Assembly: GCF_016106035.1 (NCBI RefSeq)
Contig: NZ_JADKPZ010000002.1
Location: 62,001-126,000, forward strand
Source: Arcobacter vandammei
GTDB taxonomy: Bacteria > Campylobacterota > Campylobacteria > Campylobacterales > Arcobacteraceae
Reading direction: 5' to 3'
Length of the DNA: 64,000 nt
Below, piece by piece: positions 8,399 to 17,553 of the stretch (within the stretch, counting starts at the first letter, position 1; each line of letters starts with the position of its first letter). Below the pieces are notes generated by a model. That model saw nothing but the letters and a program-made list of their open reading frames with translations. It had not been told where the DNA came from and did not search any database. A program made the translations under genes and the position numbers.

Positions 8399-9267
8399 AA
8401 ACTAAAAAGTTTTAATTCGTCAGTTTTGCTCAAGCAAATAGATTGGTAGTTAGCAACTATTTGCTTCATACAGTATGATACTTGCACTCTTTGATTATCA
8501 TATATTACTATTTCATCGAGTAGTTTTAAAAGTTCTACTTTTATGGAACTTGTTAATTCCATATCTTTACTTATATTTCTTTTTACAAAAATATCAATTA
8601 TTGGGCGAAAAGGCTCTATTAAATCATCTGCTAGATTAAAGGCATTTAATTCACTACTATGGTGTATTCCAAAAACTGGATTTAATCCGTGAGCTATTAA
8701 ATACCTACAAATGGAGCTTCTAAAAACTGTATATCCAAAATTGAGTGCTGCATTTCTTCCATCAAGTAAAGAGTTTCTACTAAAATCTTTGTCAAAAAGC
8801 TCTTTAAAATAGTATGCAGCTGCAACTGCTTCTATATGCTCTTTGTCATTTGATTTTACTCTTGGAAGTAAACTATCCAAATAGCTCTCTTTTGTATTAA
8901 ATATTTTTAAAACTTTTGATTGGTTTTCTACTTTAGAGTAAACTATTTTTTGCCAAATTTGATTTAGTTTTGGTTTACTTAAAAGAACTTGTGCTTTTTG
9001 TATTTTTGTTGTACGGCTATTTTTATTTATTCCTAATAAAATTGAACTAGGCATAAATTTTTCATCACAAAATATCACACTAATGTCTGCTTTTGAAAGT
9101 TGAGCTAAAAGTGCAGTTGAAATAGTAGTATGGTAGTTTTCTATTAAAATAGTATCTATATCATCTAAACAGACTGTGTTTTCGCTATCTTGCGTTTTTA
9201 TTTTGATTAGGTTGTTTGTGTAGCTTAAATAGGCTTTGTTTTTTATGTAGAGTTTTTGAAAAGACAT
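8395..9267 (-). CDS. cas1: CRISPR-associated endonuclease Cas1
   Basis: A 290-aa Cas1 integrase that inserts new spacers together with Cas2. The N-terminal beta domain reads LYIKNKAYLSYTNNLIKI. The helical catalytic domain holds the conserved Glu in HIEAVAAAYYFKELF, and the His and Asp metal ligands in GIHHSSELNAFNLADDLIEPFRP. The full family length is present. The AGGAG ribosome site sits in the loop and 3' arm of the hairpin that ends the tracrRNA (9267-9298), and the last stem base pair includes the first base of the ATG. Cas1 translation from the long cas9-cas1-cas2 RNA may therefore be limited by that structure. Confidence 0.97.
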   Translation of the reverse strand: MSFQKLYIKNKAYLSYTNNLIKIKTQDSENTVCLDDIDTILIENYHTTISTALLAQLSKADISVIFCDEKFMPSSILLGINKNSRTTKIQKAQVLLSKPKLNQIWQKIVYSKVENQSKVLKIFNTKESYLDSLLPRVKSNDKEHIEAVAAAYYFKELFDKDFSRNSLLDGRNAALNFGYTVFRSSICRYLIAHGLNPVFGIHHSSELNAFNLADDLIEPFRPIIDIFVKRNISKDMELTSSIKVELLKLLDEIVIYDNQRVQVSYCMKQIVANYQSICLSKTDELKLFSL

Positions 9268-9358
9268 TTTATAAACTCCTAAAAAAGAGTTTATAAAATT
9301 TTTGCGGGACTAAATCGTCCCTTGTTTTAATCAGACTATCAAATCCCCATTTGATATG
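9267..9358 (-). ncRNA. tracrRNA
   Basis: On the minus strand, the bases from about 9360 to 9324 are complementary to the CRISPR repeat except for a short bulge (repeat TACTC versus AGACTA at 9333-9338 on the plus strand) and two bases at the end. This is the anti-repeat. It is followed by a nexus-type hairpin GGGAC-GATTTA-GTCCC (9321-9306), then a 12-bp hairpin (9298-9287 with 9278-9267, loop of 8) acting as terminator. A TAGAAT -10 box (9369-9364) lies directly after the cas9 stop, predicting a start near 9357-9360 and an RNA of about 90 nt. It pairs with pre-crRNA for Cas9 loading and RNase III processing. Confidence 0.9.
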
Positions 9359-9363
9359 CTGAA

Positions 9364-9369
9364 ATTCTA
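9364..9369 (-). promoter_or_regulatory. Putative -10 box of tracrRNA
   Basis: TAGAAT on the minus strand matches the TATAAT consensus at 5 of 6 positions. It lies in the three-base gap region just past the cas9 stop (9372-9374), about 7 nt before the anti-repeat. No clear -35 box is visible; weak -35 elements are normal in this phylum. The upstream promoter bases would lie inside the cas9 coding region. Confidence 0.55.
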
Positions 9370-9371
9370 TC

Positions 9372-12300
9372 TTAGTTTTTCTTAAACTCTTCATAAGAAA
9401 TCTCCCCAAAGAAATTTATTTTTATTGGATTTGCTATTGTTGATTTATTTAAAGTAACTAAAGGATTTTTAATATCTTTTTTATTAATAGATTTTAGTTC
9501 TAATTTATTGTTACCATTAGAAATTTTTCCACCACCATTAAAAACAAAATACTCTTTAGTACCATTTTTTAAATCACTTATCTCTAAAATATCATTTTTT
9601 GAAATAGTTATTTTGTCTTCATAATTTTTAATCAATTCTAATTTACCTTGATAAATTTTTGGCAAAATATTATTTTTTATAGATGAAAAATAGTTTAGTC
9701 CTATTACTTGCCCTTTTTGGGTATTGTATAAATCTACACTCAAAGTATTATCATTTAGCTTTGCTACAAATGGAGTTTTATTCTCTTTTAGGTTTTTATA
9801 AACTTCAAAATCTAGCCTTTGTACTCTATTTTTTTGTTTTTTGTCTGTGATTATTATACTATCAGCTTTTGTTACAGAGTTTGATTTTATATTTATATTT
9901 TTTACTATCTGTTTTTTGCCATCTTTTGTATAGAAAAAACAAGGAGTTTCTAGCTCTTTTATAAGCTCTTTTTTATTTTGTTCTAGCTCTTCAATTTTAT
10001 TTTTTATCTCCAAAGTTTCAGCCGTATCAATAGCTTTTTTATCTCTTGGAAGTTTGCTTTGTTCATCTTTTATATCTACAGTAATAGAGTTTATATTATC
10101 TTTTATTTTTAGTAGTTTTTGCTCATACTCTTCTAGTGCTTCTTTAATATTGTTTTGCTTTGGTAGGTCTAGTTTTCCTTTTATATCATTAAATCTTTTT
10201 GATACATCTTCGTTTTTTAGCTCTTTTCCAAAATTATCATAAAGAAGATTTTTACTTATCTCTATTTTATCTATTTGAGCAAAGTTATTTAAGTTTTCAT
10301 CCCAAATTAGCTTGATATTTCCATCTTTAAAGCCACGAATATTTTCTCTTTTCTTCATATATGGACAAATATATAGTTCATTTTTCTCATATTTTTCTAC
10401 TTTTTCTTTTACAAATTCAAACAGAGATTTGCCATCTTTTGAAATTGGAAATCTTGTTTTTAAACTTTCCAAAATAGCTTTTGTTTTAAATTTATCCTCT
10501 TTTTGTTTGAAAAAGTCATTTAAGGCTTTTTTTGAAGAGTTATTTAAAAGGGAGATAACAATAGCATCTATTGTGTGGTGATAGTTTGTATCTCTATCTT
10601 TTTTACCATCTTCATTTGTAGGCTGTGCTTGGTTTACTCCCCAAAGTTTTTTAAGTTCACTTATAGCTTTTCCTGTGACTCTTATTACATTATCATTTGT
10701 TTCACCTTTTCCATATTCATTTTGTTTTGGGAAAAGATAATGTTCTAAATAGTTTGCAACTATTTTTGTAGCACTTCTTGTATCGTTTAAAAATCTATCT
10801 TCAAGGCTTTCATTATCCCAAATATTTTGGATATTTTTCTCATCTGTTAGCCAAAATTTCTTATCTTTGTTTGATAAAAACTCATTTACACGACCAATGA
10901 AATTATCCCACTCACCAATAGATTTTAAAAAACTCACTGGGTGTTGATTTGATTTATTTTGATTATGTTTTTTAAGAACCAGTATTTTATTTTTATAGCT
11001 ATCTATCCAAATTTTACTTCTTGGAATAAAATGCTCAACTTCAGTTATATTTTCGTCCATTGCATCTTCAAGAGTTAAAACTTCACCACTATAAAGGCAC
11101 TTTGATTTTTGTTCTTTTAAAAGTCTTACTCTTAAAATATTTTTGCTACTTAACTCTTTATTCATACTTTTTAGTAAAATTTCTGCATCTTTTATCTCTT
11201 TTTTACTTTGTTCTTGTGATTTTTTGATTTTTTCTTCATCTTTTTTTGAGTTTAATTCTCTTGCTGTTTCAATTATGATTTTATCTATTTTTCCATATTT
11301 TGCTATAAGCTCATTTACTAATCTTCTTAAAATTGAGATTACTCTTTTTACATTTGGGCTAATAAGTGGTTGATAAAATAGTTCGTCTGCTTTAAAGTTT
11401 TCAATATTCTTTTCTAGCCATTTTATATCTTCCTTACTTGGATTTAGTGGTGGAAGATAGTCGTAAGCTTTCATTTGTGTATATCTTTTGAAATATCCTA
11501 ACTCTTCAAGAGTAGTGTGATAAGAAGTTCCTTTTTGCATTTTTTCCAAAATTTCTTTTATAAATTTTAAAGAAAATGACAAATAAGAGCTTGTAGCTTT
11601 GTTTAGTCTTGAGATTTTTTCTATTTGTTTATCATTTAAGATATTTTCTTTATTTAGTTTTTTTATCTCATCTCTTATTTGTTGTTCACTTACAAAATAG
11701 TGTAAAACTTCCAAAAGTTTAGAGTAAAACTCTTCATTTTTTAAAATAGTTCCAAAATCACTAACTTCTAAAAGTGCTTTATGTATAGATATATCTTGAA
11801 CTGTATCATCTTGTTTATCTGAAGTTTTTATTTCTATATCTTTAAGCCCTGCATTTTTAAAAATATTTTTAGCTGTGATTTTTTGTACATTTGGAGTTTT
11901 TAGCCAAAAATCAATAGTAGTTTCTATATCTTCATTTGAAAGCTGTACAAATTCACCACTTTTTTTATTTAAAATAAAATTTCCTAAAATAGAGTTTTCT
12001 ATTCTTTGTCTTAAAATAAACTCAATAGCCTTTATATGTGCATTTATAACTCTTTTTTGTGGCTTTTGTGAGTAGTAGTTATAAAAAGAGCAAAAACCTA
12101 CCATATCTTCAACACTTTTTAAATCTCTTTGCTCAAAAACTCCTTTTGAGTTTTCATTTATTCCATTTAAAAGCTTATCTTTGAAATCTTCATAAGTTTT
12201 TAAATTTTCAAAAAGCTCTGTGTTGTTTTTTTGGCTTTCTAAAAGTAATTCTGTCTCTTCTTGCCAAAGTTTTCTATCAAGTGAATTGCTATATTCATCT

Positions 12301-12884
12301 TTTTTGTTTCTTATAGCAATATTTATAAAACCATCTTTTTCAAGTTCATCTTTTTTTATTGTTAAAACTTTTGATGGAAGTGCATAATTGTTGTTTTTAT
12401 ATATATTTTTATTTGTTTGTATAGCACTATTTATTTTTTCACTCTCTTTTGCTTTGTTTTCATCTTCGTCTTTTGCAAAAAGATTTGTGTATCCTCTTCT
12501 TGAGATTATTGTATAAAGTGTAAAAACAAACTCATCTTTTGATAATTTTTTACCTTTTATAGCTTCTTCTCTTATGCTGTAAGGTTCTTTATATAGTTTT
12601 GTAAGATTATTAAAATACTCTATTGGATTTTCTAAAATATCATTTGAAGCTAGTTTAAAATAGTAAAAAAGTTTTCTAATATTCTCTTTTCTTCTACTTG
12701 CTCTTTCATTTCTTCGTCTTCCACTTCTAAAAGCTCTTCTATCAGTAGCCATTACATATTCACTAAAAATAATACTATTTGAAACAAGTTCTTTAAATAT
12801 TGTAGTATCATTTTTCTCTTCAAGCTCCAATAGAGCAAACCCTATACTATTTGTTCCTAAGTCTAAACCTAAAACTTTTTGCAT
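9372..12884 (-). CDS. cas9: CRISPR-associated endonuclease Cas9, type II-C
   Basis: A 1170-aa RNA-guided double-strand DNA nuclease. RuvC-I is at the N-terminus with Asp8 (VLGLDLGTNSIGFALLE). An Arg-rich bridge helix follows (RSGRRRNERASRRKENIRK). RuvC-II carries Glu539 (IIIETARELN). The HNH domain has the motif EVEHFIPRSK with His618 and Asn641. RuvC-III is YHHTIDAIVIS with Asp773. All catalytic residues are therefore present. The long C-terminal part (beyond about 850) should hold the wedge and PAM-interacting domains. It is somewhat longer than the Campylobacter jejuni enzyme (984 aa) but lacks the large size of II-A proteins. Start ATG with AAAAGG upstream. The PAM cannot be deduced here. 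Confidence 0.98.
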   Translation of the reverse strand: MQKVLGLDLGTNSIGFALLELEEKNDTTIFKELVSNSIIFSEYVMATDRRAFRSGRRRNERASRRKENIRKLFYYFKLASNDILENPIEYFNNLTKLYKEPYSIREEAIKGKKLSKDEFVFTLYTIISRRGYTNLFAKDEDENKAKESEKINSAIQTNKNIYKNNNYALPSKVLTIKKDELEKDGFINIAIRNKKDEYSNSLDRKLWQEETELLLESQKNNTELFENLKTYEDFKDKLLNGINENSKGVFEQRDLKSVEDMVGFCSFYNYYSQKPQKRVINAHIKAIEFILRQRIENSILGNFILNKKSGEFVQLSNEDIETTIDFWLKTPNVQKITAKNIFKNAGLKDIEIKTSDKQDDTVQDISIHKALLEVSDFGTILKNEEFYSKLLEVLHYFVSEQQIRDEIKKLNKENILNDKQIEKISRLNKATSSYLSFSLKFIKEILEKMQKGTSYHTTLEELGYFKRYTQMKAYDYLPPLNPSKEDIKWLEKNIENFKADELFYQPLISPNVKRVISILRRLVNELIAKYGKIDKIIIETARELNSKKDEEKIKKSQEQSKKEIKDAEILLKSMNKELSSKNILRVRLLKEQKSKCLYSGEVLTLEDAMDENITEVEHFIPRSKIWIDSYKNKILVLKKHNQNKSNQHPVSFLKSIGEWDNFIGRVNEFLSNKDKKFWLTDEKNIQNIWDNESLEDRFLNDTRSATKIVANYLEHYLFPKQNEYGKGETNDNVIRVTGKAISELKKLWGVNQAQPTNEDGKKDRDTNYHHTIDAIVISLLNNSSKKALNDFFKQKEDKFKTKAILESLKTRFPISKDGKSLFEFVKEKVEKYEKNELYICPYMKKRENIRGFKDGNIKLIWDENLNNFAQIDKIEISKNLLYDNFGKELKNEDVSKRFNDIKGKLDLPKQNNIKEALEEYEQKLLKIKDNINSITVDIKDEQSKLPRDKKAIDTAETLEIKNKIEELEQNKKELIKELETPCFFYTKDGKKQIVKNINIKSNSVTKADSIIITDKKQKNRVQRLDFEVYKNLKENKTPFVAKLNDNTLSVDLYNTQKGQVIGLNYFSSIKNNILPKIYQGKLELIKNYEDKITISKNDILEISDLKNGTKEYFVFNGGGKISNGNNKLELKSINKKDIKNPLVTLNKSTIANPIKINFFGEISYEEFKKN

Positions 12885-13002
12885 TTTCTTGCCTTTTAAA
12901 ATAATTCTAATGTTTAGACTTTACTATAAAATGGCTTATTCTCTTTATAAATAGAACACCCTAAAATAAATATTTATTTAAAATAATTACAACTTAAAAC
13001 TG

Positions 13003-13008
13003 TATAAT
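13003..13008 (+). promoter_or_regulatory. -10 box upstream of the PEBP-like gene
   Basis: A TATAAT in the context CTGTATAATATCT stands 32 bp before the ATG at 13040. It is the only clear consensus box on this strand in the cas9/PEBP divergent spacer. A GAGGAGAG ribosome site precedes the start. Confidence 0.5.
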
Positions 13009-13039
13009 ATCTATTAAATTTATTATATGAGGAGAGAAA

Positions 13040-13564
13040 ATGAAGAAAATATTATTAAGTTTGGCTTGTTGTACAAGCTTTTTATTTGCAGATAATTTCA
13101 CTTTAAAAAGTGAAGAGTTAAAAGGTCAGCTTACAAATAAGCAAGTGTTTAGTGGTTTTGGTTGTAGTGGTGAAAATATCTCTCCACAACTTTCTTGGGA
13201 AGATGCTCCAAAAGGAACAAAATCTTTTGCACTTACAGTTTATGATCCAGATGCACCAACAGGTTCTGGATGGTGGCATTGGCTTGTTTTTGATATTTCA
13301 AAAGATAAAACTTCACTTCCAACAGGTTTTGGAAATAGTGAACAAAGAGATGCTATTCAAAGCCTAACTGATTTTGGAACAAGTGGTTTTGGAGGTGCTT
13401 GTCCACCAATTGGTGATAAAGCTCACAGATATATTTTTACAGTTCATGCACTTGATGTTGAAACTTTAGGATTAGATAAAAATGCAAATCCTGCACTTGT
13501 AGGATTTATGTTAAATTCTCATACAATCTCTAAAGCTTCAGTGATTTCTTATTTTGGAAGATAA
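13040..13564 (+). CDS. YbhB/YbcL family PEBP-like protein, exported
   Basis: A 174-aa protein with a signal peptide (MKKILLSLACCTSFLFA, cut near residue 17) and the phosphatidylethanolamine-binding-protein fold of the bacterial Raf-kinase-inhibitor-like family. Family motifs are the ligand-site segment SFALTVYDPDAP, the WWHWLVFDI block, GACPPIGDKAHRYIFTVHALD, and the C-terminal helix around KASVISYFGR. The length is typical. These proteins have an anion-binding pocket, but their bacterial role is not settled. It diverges from cas9 and stands alone. Confidence 0.92.
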   Translation: MKKILLSLACCTSFLFADNFTLKSEELKGQLTNKQVFSGFGCSGENISPQLSWEDAPKGTKSFALTVYDPDAPTGSGWWHWLVFDISKDKTSLPTGFGNSEQRDAIQSLTDFGTSGFGGACPPIGDKAHRYIFTVHALDVETLGLDKNANPALVGFMLNSHTISKASVISYFGR

Positions 13565-13592
13565 AAATTAAAAATATTTGTGATTAAAAAAG

Positions 13593-14171
13593 TTATTTAA
13601 AGGTACTTTTAATACTTAAAAGTCTGCAAGAGTTCTCTAAAATAGCTATTTTTTTCACAAGTTCATGAATATCTCTATCATAAATATAAGTTCCAACACC
13701 TTTTATAATCATCATATTATTTGAAGAATTTTTAAGATATTTTGTTATTTCTAAAGCATTTCTTTTATACCAAGTAGAAAAATCACCAGGGTGATAGATT
13801 GGAATCTCATTAAACATTGTTTTTCCAAAGAAATCTTCAAAAATAATATTATCATTTACAAGGCTATAAGCTGTTGTATAAATTGGCATTCCAAAGGCTA
13901 TATATTTTGCTTCGTGAATATTTGTATAGATTGTAGAGTGGATATGAGCCTCCATACTTGCCATATTCCATCTAAAATCTTGTTTATTCATATTTAAAGT
14001 ACAAAAAGAGTTTTCATCAATATTATCAAAAACTGCATCTTTTGTGTTTATCATAAAATTTGACTGATCTAGCTTTGCAGATAATGAACCGTGATAAATA
14101 CCAAAAAAGTTTTTACTAAACATTGAAAATGATAAATCAGATAGTAGTTTAATAGTATTTTGGTCAATCAT
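13593..14171 (-). CDS. Class II aldolase/adducin family protein
   Basis: A 192-aa protein with the class II aldolase fold. An N-terminal substrate segment (IYHGSLSAKLDQSNFMINTKDAVFDNI) corresponds to the usual G(N)xS...TP region. The metal-site motif EAHIHSTIYTN follows near residue 95, where family members use a His-x-His pair, and a later His lies in YHPGD. The C-terminus (MMIIKGVGTYIYDRDIHELVKKI) matches the GHG-type ligand region, although the usual His of GHGV is replaced (KGVGTY). The reaction is unknown and the altered metal site may mean a non-aldolase role. It is divergent from rsmH. Confidence 0.75.
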   Translation of the reverse strand: MIDQNTIKLLSDLSFSMFSKNFFGIYHGSLSAKLDQSNFMINTKDAVFDNIDENSFCTLNMNKQDFRWNMASMEAHIHSTIYTNIHEAKYIAFGMPIYTTAYSLVNDNIIFEDFFGKTMFNEIPIYHPGDFSTWYKRNALEITKYLKNSSNNMMIIKGVGTYIYDRDIHELVKKIAILENSCRLLSIKSTFK

Positions 14172-14227
14172 TTTAAGCCTTAAATAAATTTTTGCTATTA
14201 TATATGAATTTTAATAAAAGGATTAAA

Positions 14228-15133
14228 TTGCAAGAAATTCCTCATATACCTGTTTTATATAATGAAGTTTTGGAAGCTTTTAAAGATATAAATGATGGTT
14301 TTATAATAGATTGTACAACAGGATATGCTGGACATAGTAGTGGTTTATTGAAACAAAATCAGAATATAAAATTAATCTGTAACGACCAAGATGATGAAGC
14401 TTTGAATTTTTCTAAAAATAGATTAAAAGAGTTTGAAAATAGGGTGGAGTTTAACAAAGGAAATTTTGAAACAGTTATTCTAAAATATAAAGATTTTCAA
14501 ATAAAAGGTATTTTAGCTGATATTGGAGTTTCATCTTTGCAACTTGATAAGCTAGAAAGAGGATTTAGTTTCAACTCTATGACTTTAGATATGAGAATGA
14601 ACCAAGATCAAGCTTTAGATGCTGCAACAGTTGTAAATAGCTATTCTCAAACTGACTTAGAACGAATTTTAAAAGAGTATGGAGAAGTAAGAGAGTATAA
14701 AAAAATAGCTTCTTTAATAGCTTCAAATCGTCCTTTTTATAGCTCAAAAGATTTAGCTGAATTTTTATATAAAAAAATGCCAAAAGGAAAAATTCATCCA
14801 GCTACTTTGGTTTTTCAAGCAATAAGAATAGAAGTAAATGATGAATTAGGTGTTCTTGAAAGACTTTTTGATTCTATTGAAGAAGCACAACTTCAAAACT
14901 GTATAGTTGCTATCATCTCTTTTCACTCTCTTGAAGATAGAATTGTAAAAAATTATTTTAAAAAATGGAGTCAAAACTGTATTTGTCCTGTTGGAGTTTT
15001 TAGATGTGAATGTGGAAATAACCATGCTTTAGGTAAAATTATTACAAGAAAGCCTATAATTCCAACTCAAAATGAGATAAAACAAAATCCAAGAAGTAGA
15101 AGTTCAAAACTAAGGATATTTAAATTTGACTAA
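14228..15133 (+). CDS. rsmH: 16S rRNA (cytosine1402-N4)-methyltransferase RsmH
   Basis: Methylates the N4 position of C1402 in the ribosomal decoding centre using S-adenosylmethionine. The SAM motif is IIDCTTGYAGHSSGLL, followed by ADIGVSSLQLDKLERGFSF, TLVFQAIRIEVNDEL, the SFHSLEDRIVKNYF motif and the C-terminal NPRSRSSKLRIFK. I chose TTG at 14228 (MQEIPHIPVLYNEVLE) because AAAAGG stands 7 nt upstream. The longer open frame starting at 14192 has no ribosome site and overlaps the likely promoter. As in many bacteria, it is followed directly by a small FtsL-like membrane protein. Confidence 0.95.
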   Translation: MQEIPHIPVLYNEVLEAFKDINDGFIIDCTTGYAGHSSGLLKQNQNIKLICNDQDDEALNFSKNRLKEFENRVEFNKGNFETVILKYKDFQIKGILADIGVSSLQLDKLERGFSFNSMTLDMRMNQDQALDAATVVNSYSQTDLERILKEYGEVREYKKIASLIASNRPFYSSKDLAEFLYKKMPKGKIHPATLVFQAIRIEVNDELGVLERLFDSIEEAQLQNCIVAIISFHSLEDRIVKNYFKKWSQNCICPVGVFRCECGNNHALGKIITRKPIIPTQNEIKQNPRSRSSKLRIFKFD

Positions 15134-15410
15134 GCTAAATTCAACAAATTCACTTTTTATAGTATTTTTTCTATTTATACTGGCGGCAATTTTATTTTTA
15201 CCAAAAATCTATTTTGCAAACAATATTTACTATACAAGCAAAGATATAAATAGGCTTTATGCCCACTATATTTCACTTCAAGAGGAGAATAAATTTCTAT
15301 CTCAACAGCTAGAAGATATGAAGTTTAAAAACCAAATTATTGACTCTTTACTATTTAATCCTCTTGTTCAAATAGAGCAAAAAATAGAAAAAAATAGCCT
15401 AGAAGAGTAA
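15126..15410 (+). CDS. Small membrane protein, FtsL-like position and topology
   Basis: 94 aa, starting at TTG 15126, which overlaps the end of rsmH by 8 bp. It has one N-terminal membrane helix (SLFIVFFLFILAAILFL), a short periplasmic stretch and a coiled coil (YISLQEENKFLSQQLEDMKF). This architecture and its place directly after rsmH match the cell-division protein FtsL. Sequence identity in FtsL is always low, so this is an inference from context and topology. Confidence 0.7.
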   Translation: MTKLNSTNSLFIVFFLFILAAILFLPKIYFANNIYYTSKDINRLYAHYISLQEENKFLSQQLEDMKFKNQIIDSLLFNPLVQIEQKIEKNSLEE

Positions 15411-15425
15411 ATCTTCTTGGTTATT

Positions 15426-16727
15426 TTAATTTAAAATCGTAATTCCTAAAACCTTTTTTAAAATATTACTATCTTCTGTAAAACCTTCTAGTTCAATTCC
15501 AGGTTCAAGTGTAGTAAGAGTTGCTTTACCTATAATATGTCTAAATTCTTGATTATTTTTATCTTTTAATCTTACACTCCAAACATTATGTGCAACAAGA
15601 GGTTCACTATTTTTTTGACCAATGTATAACATAATATGCCCTTTTAAGTAAACCAAAGTAGAAAATGGAACACCATTTTTTCTTATAAAATCTTTTTTCT
15701 CTTCAAGATTTAAATTTGACATATCCAAATATTTTCCATTTGTAGTTTGTGCTTTTGAGTTTCTATGAAGATATTTTCCAAAAACAGCAAAATAGTCTTG
15801 AGTGAAACTAGAGCAATCTCTATTATTTAACAATCCACCCCAACCATAAGGCTCATCTAATAAATTATTTAGAATTGTTACTCTATTTTCATTGCTATAT
15901 TTTATTGGCATTTTTTGGGCTTCATCGGCTTTTAAATCAATATATGAAATTTTTGCATTTTGATTTTCGTCATTTGAGGCAATTATAAATTTATCTCCTT
16001 GTTTAGGAAAAATAGAGCCAAGTTTTACATATTCCCTAAATATTGGGTCATAAATAGGAAATTTCTCTTTTGTACTTATAAAATAGTTTGAAGTTTTAAA
16101 CTCATTTATGAAATTATCATCAACAAAAGCTATATTGTTTATATCAACCCAACCACCTACAAAATGAGACTCTACGTAAGCCCAAGCATTATCAAGAGAT
16201 AAATGAGAAACTATCAAAGGAGTATTTATTTTTAGCAGTGAATTTTGGTTATAGTCAAAAGGAAAGCCTTCTCCAGGGAGTGTAGGATTATAGAAAAATG
16301 GCGAATTTGTAGGCATTACTCTTACATTTGTATTTTTTAAAGTTATGGCTTTTCTTACATTCAAATTGTACTGTTCAAAATTTGTGTTAATAATAAGCCT
16401 ATCAAACCACTCTTTTGATGCTAATTTATGGTTTTCTAAGTAGATTTTTTTATTTTTATACGAAAATCCCCACATAGCTTCATTTTTAGGATATGAGAGT
16501 TTTGAAGAGTTCCAAGGATTGAAATATTTTGTCAAAAATTCATTAGTAGCTTTTTCTTGATTTATAAAATCATCATTTGCTGTATTTGAAAGAGTAGTTA
16601 AATCATCTGTTTTTACAGGAAATTCCTGTTTTATTTTTATCTCTTTTGTAGTACAAGCAGCTAAAAATATAGCAATAAAAAGAGAAAAACTAACGAATTT
16701 TATATTTTTCAAAAAATTATTTTTCAT
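15426..16727 (-). CDS. NlpC/P60 (C40) peptidase lipoprotein with SH3 domains
   Basis: A 433-aa lipoprotein (lipobox FLAAC, Cys about residue 25). The N-terminal region (FNPWNSSKL ... MWGFSY) is the NLPC_P60 stabilising domain. SH3-type domains follow (NVRVMPTNSPFFYNPTLPGEGFPFDYNQNS; AYVESHFVGGWVDINNI). The C-terminal papain-like cysteine peptidase has the catalytic Cys in NRDCSSFTQDYF and the His in KGHIMLYIG. It probably cleaves peptidoglycan stem peptides in the periplasm. The start overlaps the end of kdsB by 11 bp, so the two are likely co-transcribed. Confidence 0.88.
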   Translation of the reverse strand: MKNNFLKNIKFVSFSLFIAIFLAACTTKEIKIKQEFPVKTDDLTTLSNTANDDFINQEKATNEFLTKYFNPWNSSKLSYPKNEAMWGFSYKNKKIYLENHKLASKEWFDRLIINTNFEQYNLNVRKAITLKNTNVRVMPTNSPFFYNPTLPGEGFPFDYNQNSLLKINTPLIVSHLSLDNAWAYVESHFVGGWVDINNIAFVDDNFINEFKTSNYFISTKEKFPIYDPIFREYVKLGSIFPKQGDKFIIASNDENQNAKISYIDLKADEAQKMPIKYSNENRVTILNNLLDEPYGWGGLLNNRDCSSFTQDYFAVFGKYLHRNSKAQTTNGKYLDMSNLNLEEKKDFIRKNGVPFSTLVYLKGHIMLYIGQKNSEPLVAHNVWSVRLKDKNNQEFRHIIGKATLTTLEPGIELEGFTEDSNILKKVLGITILN

Positions 16728-17445
16728 CTTTGAAAACTTCCAATGCTCTTTGTAAATCCTCTTTTGTATCTATTCCAAAAGATTTTGACTCAACTTTTAC
16801 CATAGCTATTTTGTAACCATTATCTATTGCTCTTAATTGTTCTAATTTCTCGATATTTTCAAGCTTAGAAGGGTTTAAACTACAAAATTTATTTAAAGAG
16901 CTTTTTGTAAAACCATAAATTCCCAAATGTCCAAAATAGTCCATATTTTCTATATTATCCCTATTGTATGGGATTTTAGCTCTTGAAAAATATATAGCTT
17001 CATCAAGATTATTTAATACAACTTTCACTAAATTTGGATCATTTGCACTATCATTTTTTATAGTTTTATAGCAAGAAGTAATCAAAGTATTTGGGCAAGA
17101 TTGCACCTCTTTTACTCTATTTATTACAGCTTCAACAACACTTGTTTCAATAAAAGGCTCATCAGCTTGAACATTTACAATAATCTCGTCATCATCTAAA
17201 TTTAGATTATTCACAGCTTCATTTATTCTATCTGTTCCACTATTGTGTTCTATGCTAGTCATTACAGCATCAAAACCATACTCTTTAGCTAGTTCCATAA
17301 CTTCGCTACTATCTGTTGCAATTACAACTTTATCCAAAGAACTAACTTGTTTTGCAGTTCTTACTACCATAGGTAGCCCAAAAATATCGGCTAAAATCTT
17401 GTTTGCAAATCGGCTTGAATTTAGCCTTGCTGGGATTATTATCAT
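16717..17445 (-). CDS. kdsB: 3-deoxy-manno-octulosonate cytidylyltransferase (CMP-KDO synthetase)
   Basis: 242 aa. It activates KDO with CTP for lipopolysaccharide inner-core synthesis. The N-terminal nucleotide motif is IIPARLNSSRFANKILADI (related enzymes read ARxxSxRLPGKxL). VIATDSSEVMELA, MTSIEHNSGTDRINEAV, the metal-binding VNVQADEPFIE and the C-terminal HLGIYGFTKSSL and GYKIAMVKVES follow the family order. Length is normal. It is the first gene of a two-gene unit with the NlpC/P60 lipoprotein. Confidence 0.94.
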   Translation of the reverse strand: MIIIPARLNSSRFANKILADIFGLPMVVRTAKQVSSLDKVVIATDSSEVMELAKEYGFDAVMTSIEHNSGTDRINEAVNNLNLDDDEIIVNVQADEPFIETSVVEAVINRVKEVQSCPNTLITSCYKTIKNDSANDPNLVKVVLNNLDEAIYFSRAKIPYNRDNIENMDYFGHLGIYGFTKSSLNKFCSLNPSKLENIEKLEQLRAIDNGYKIAMVKVESKSFGIDTKEDLQRALEVFKDEK

Positions 17446-17553
17446 CTTTTCTCCATAATATTTTTATTTTTATTATATTGTTTTCTTTCTTTATTCTTAT
17501 TTGACAATGCTAGGAAAAATGTTTAAATATTGGGCAAATTTTAAGGAAATTAT

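Noticed and set aside
10054-12075. Several plus-strand ORFs of 60-90 codons across cas9
   Set aside because: They are antisense shadows of cas9, rich in Ser/Phe/Leu as expected from complementing Lys/Asn/Glu-rich coding DNA, and lack ribosome sites.
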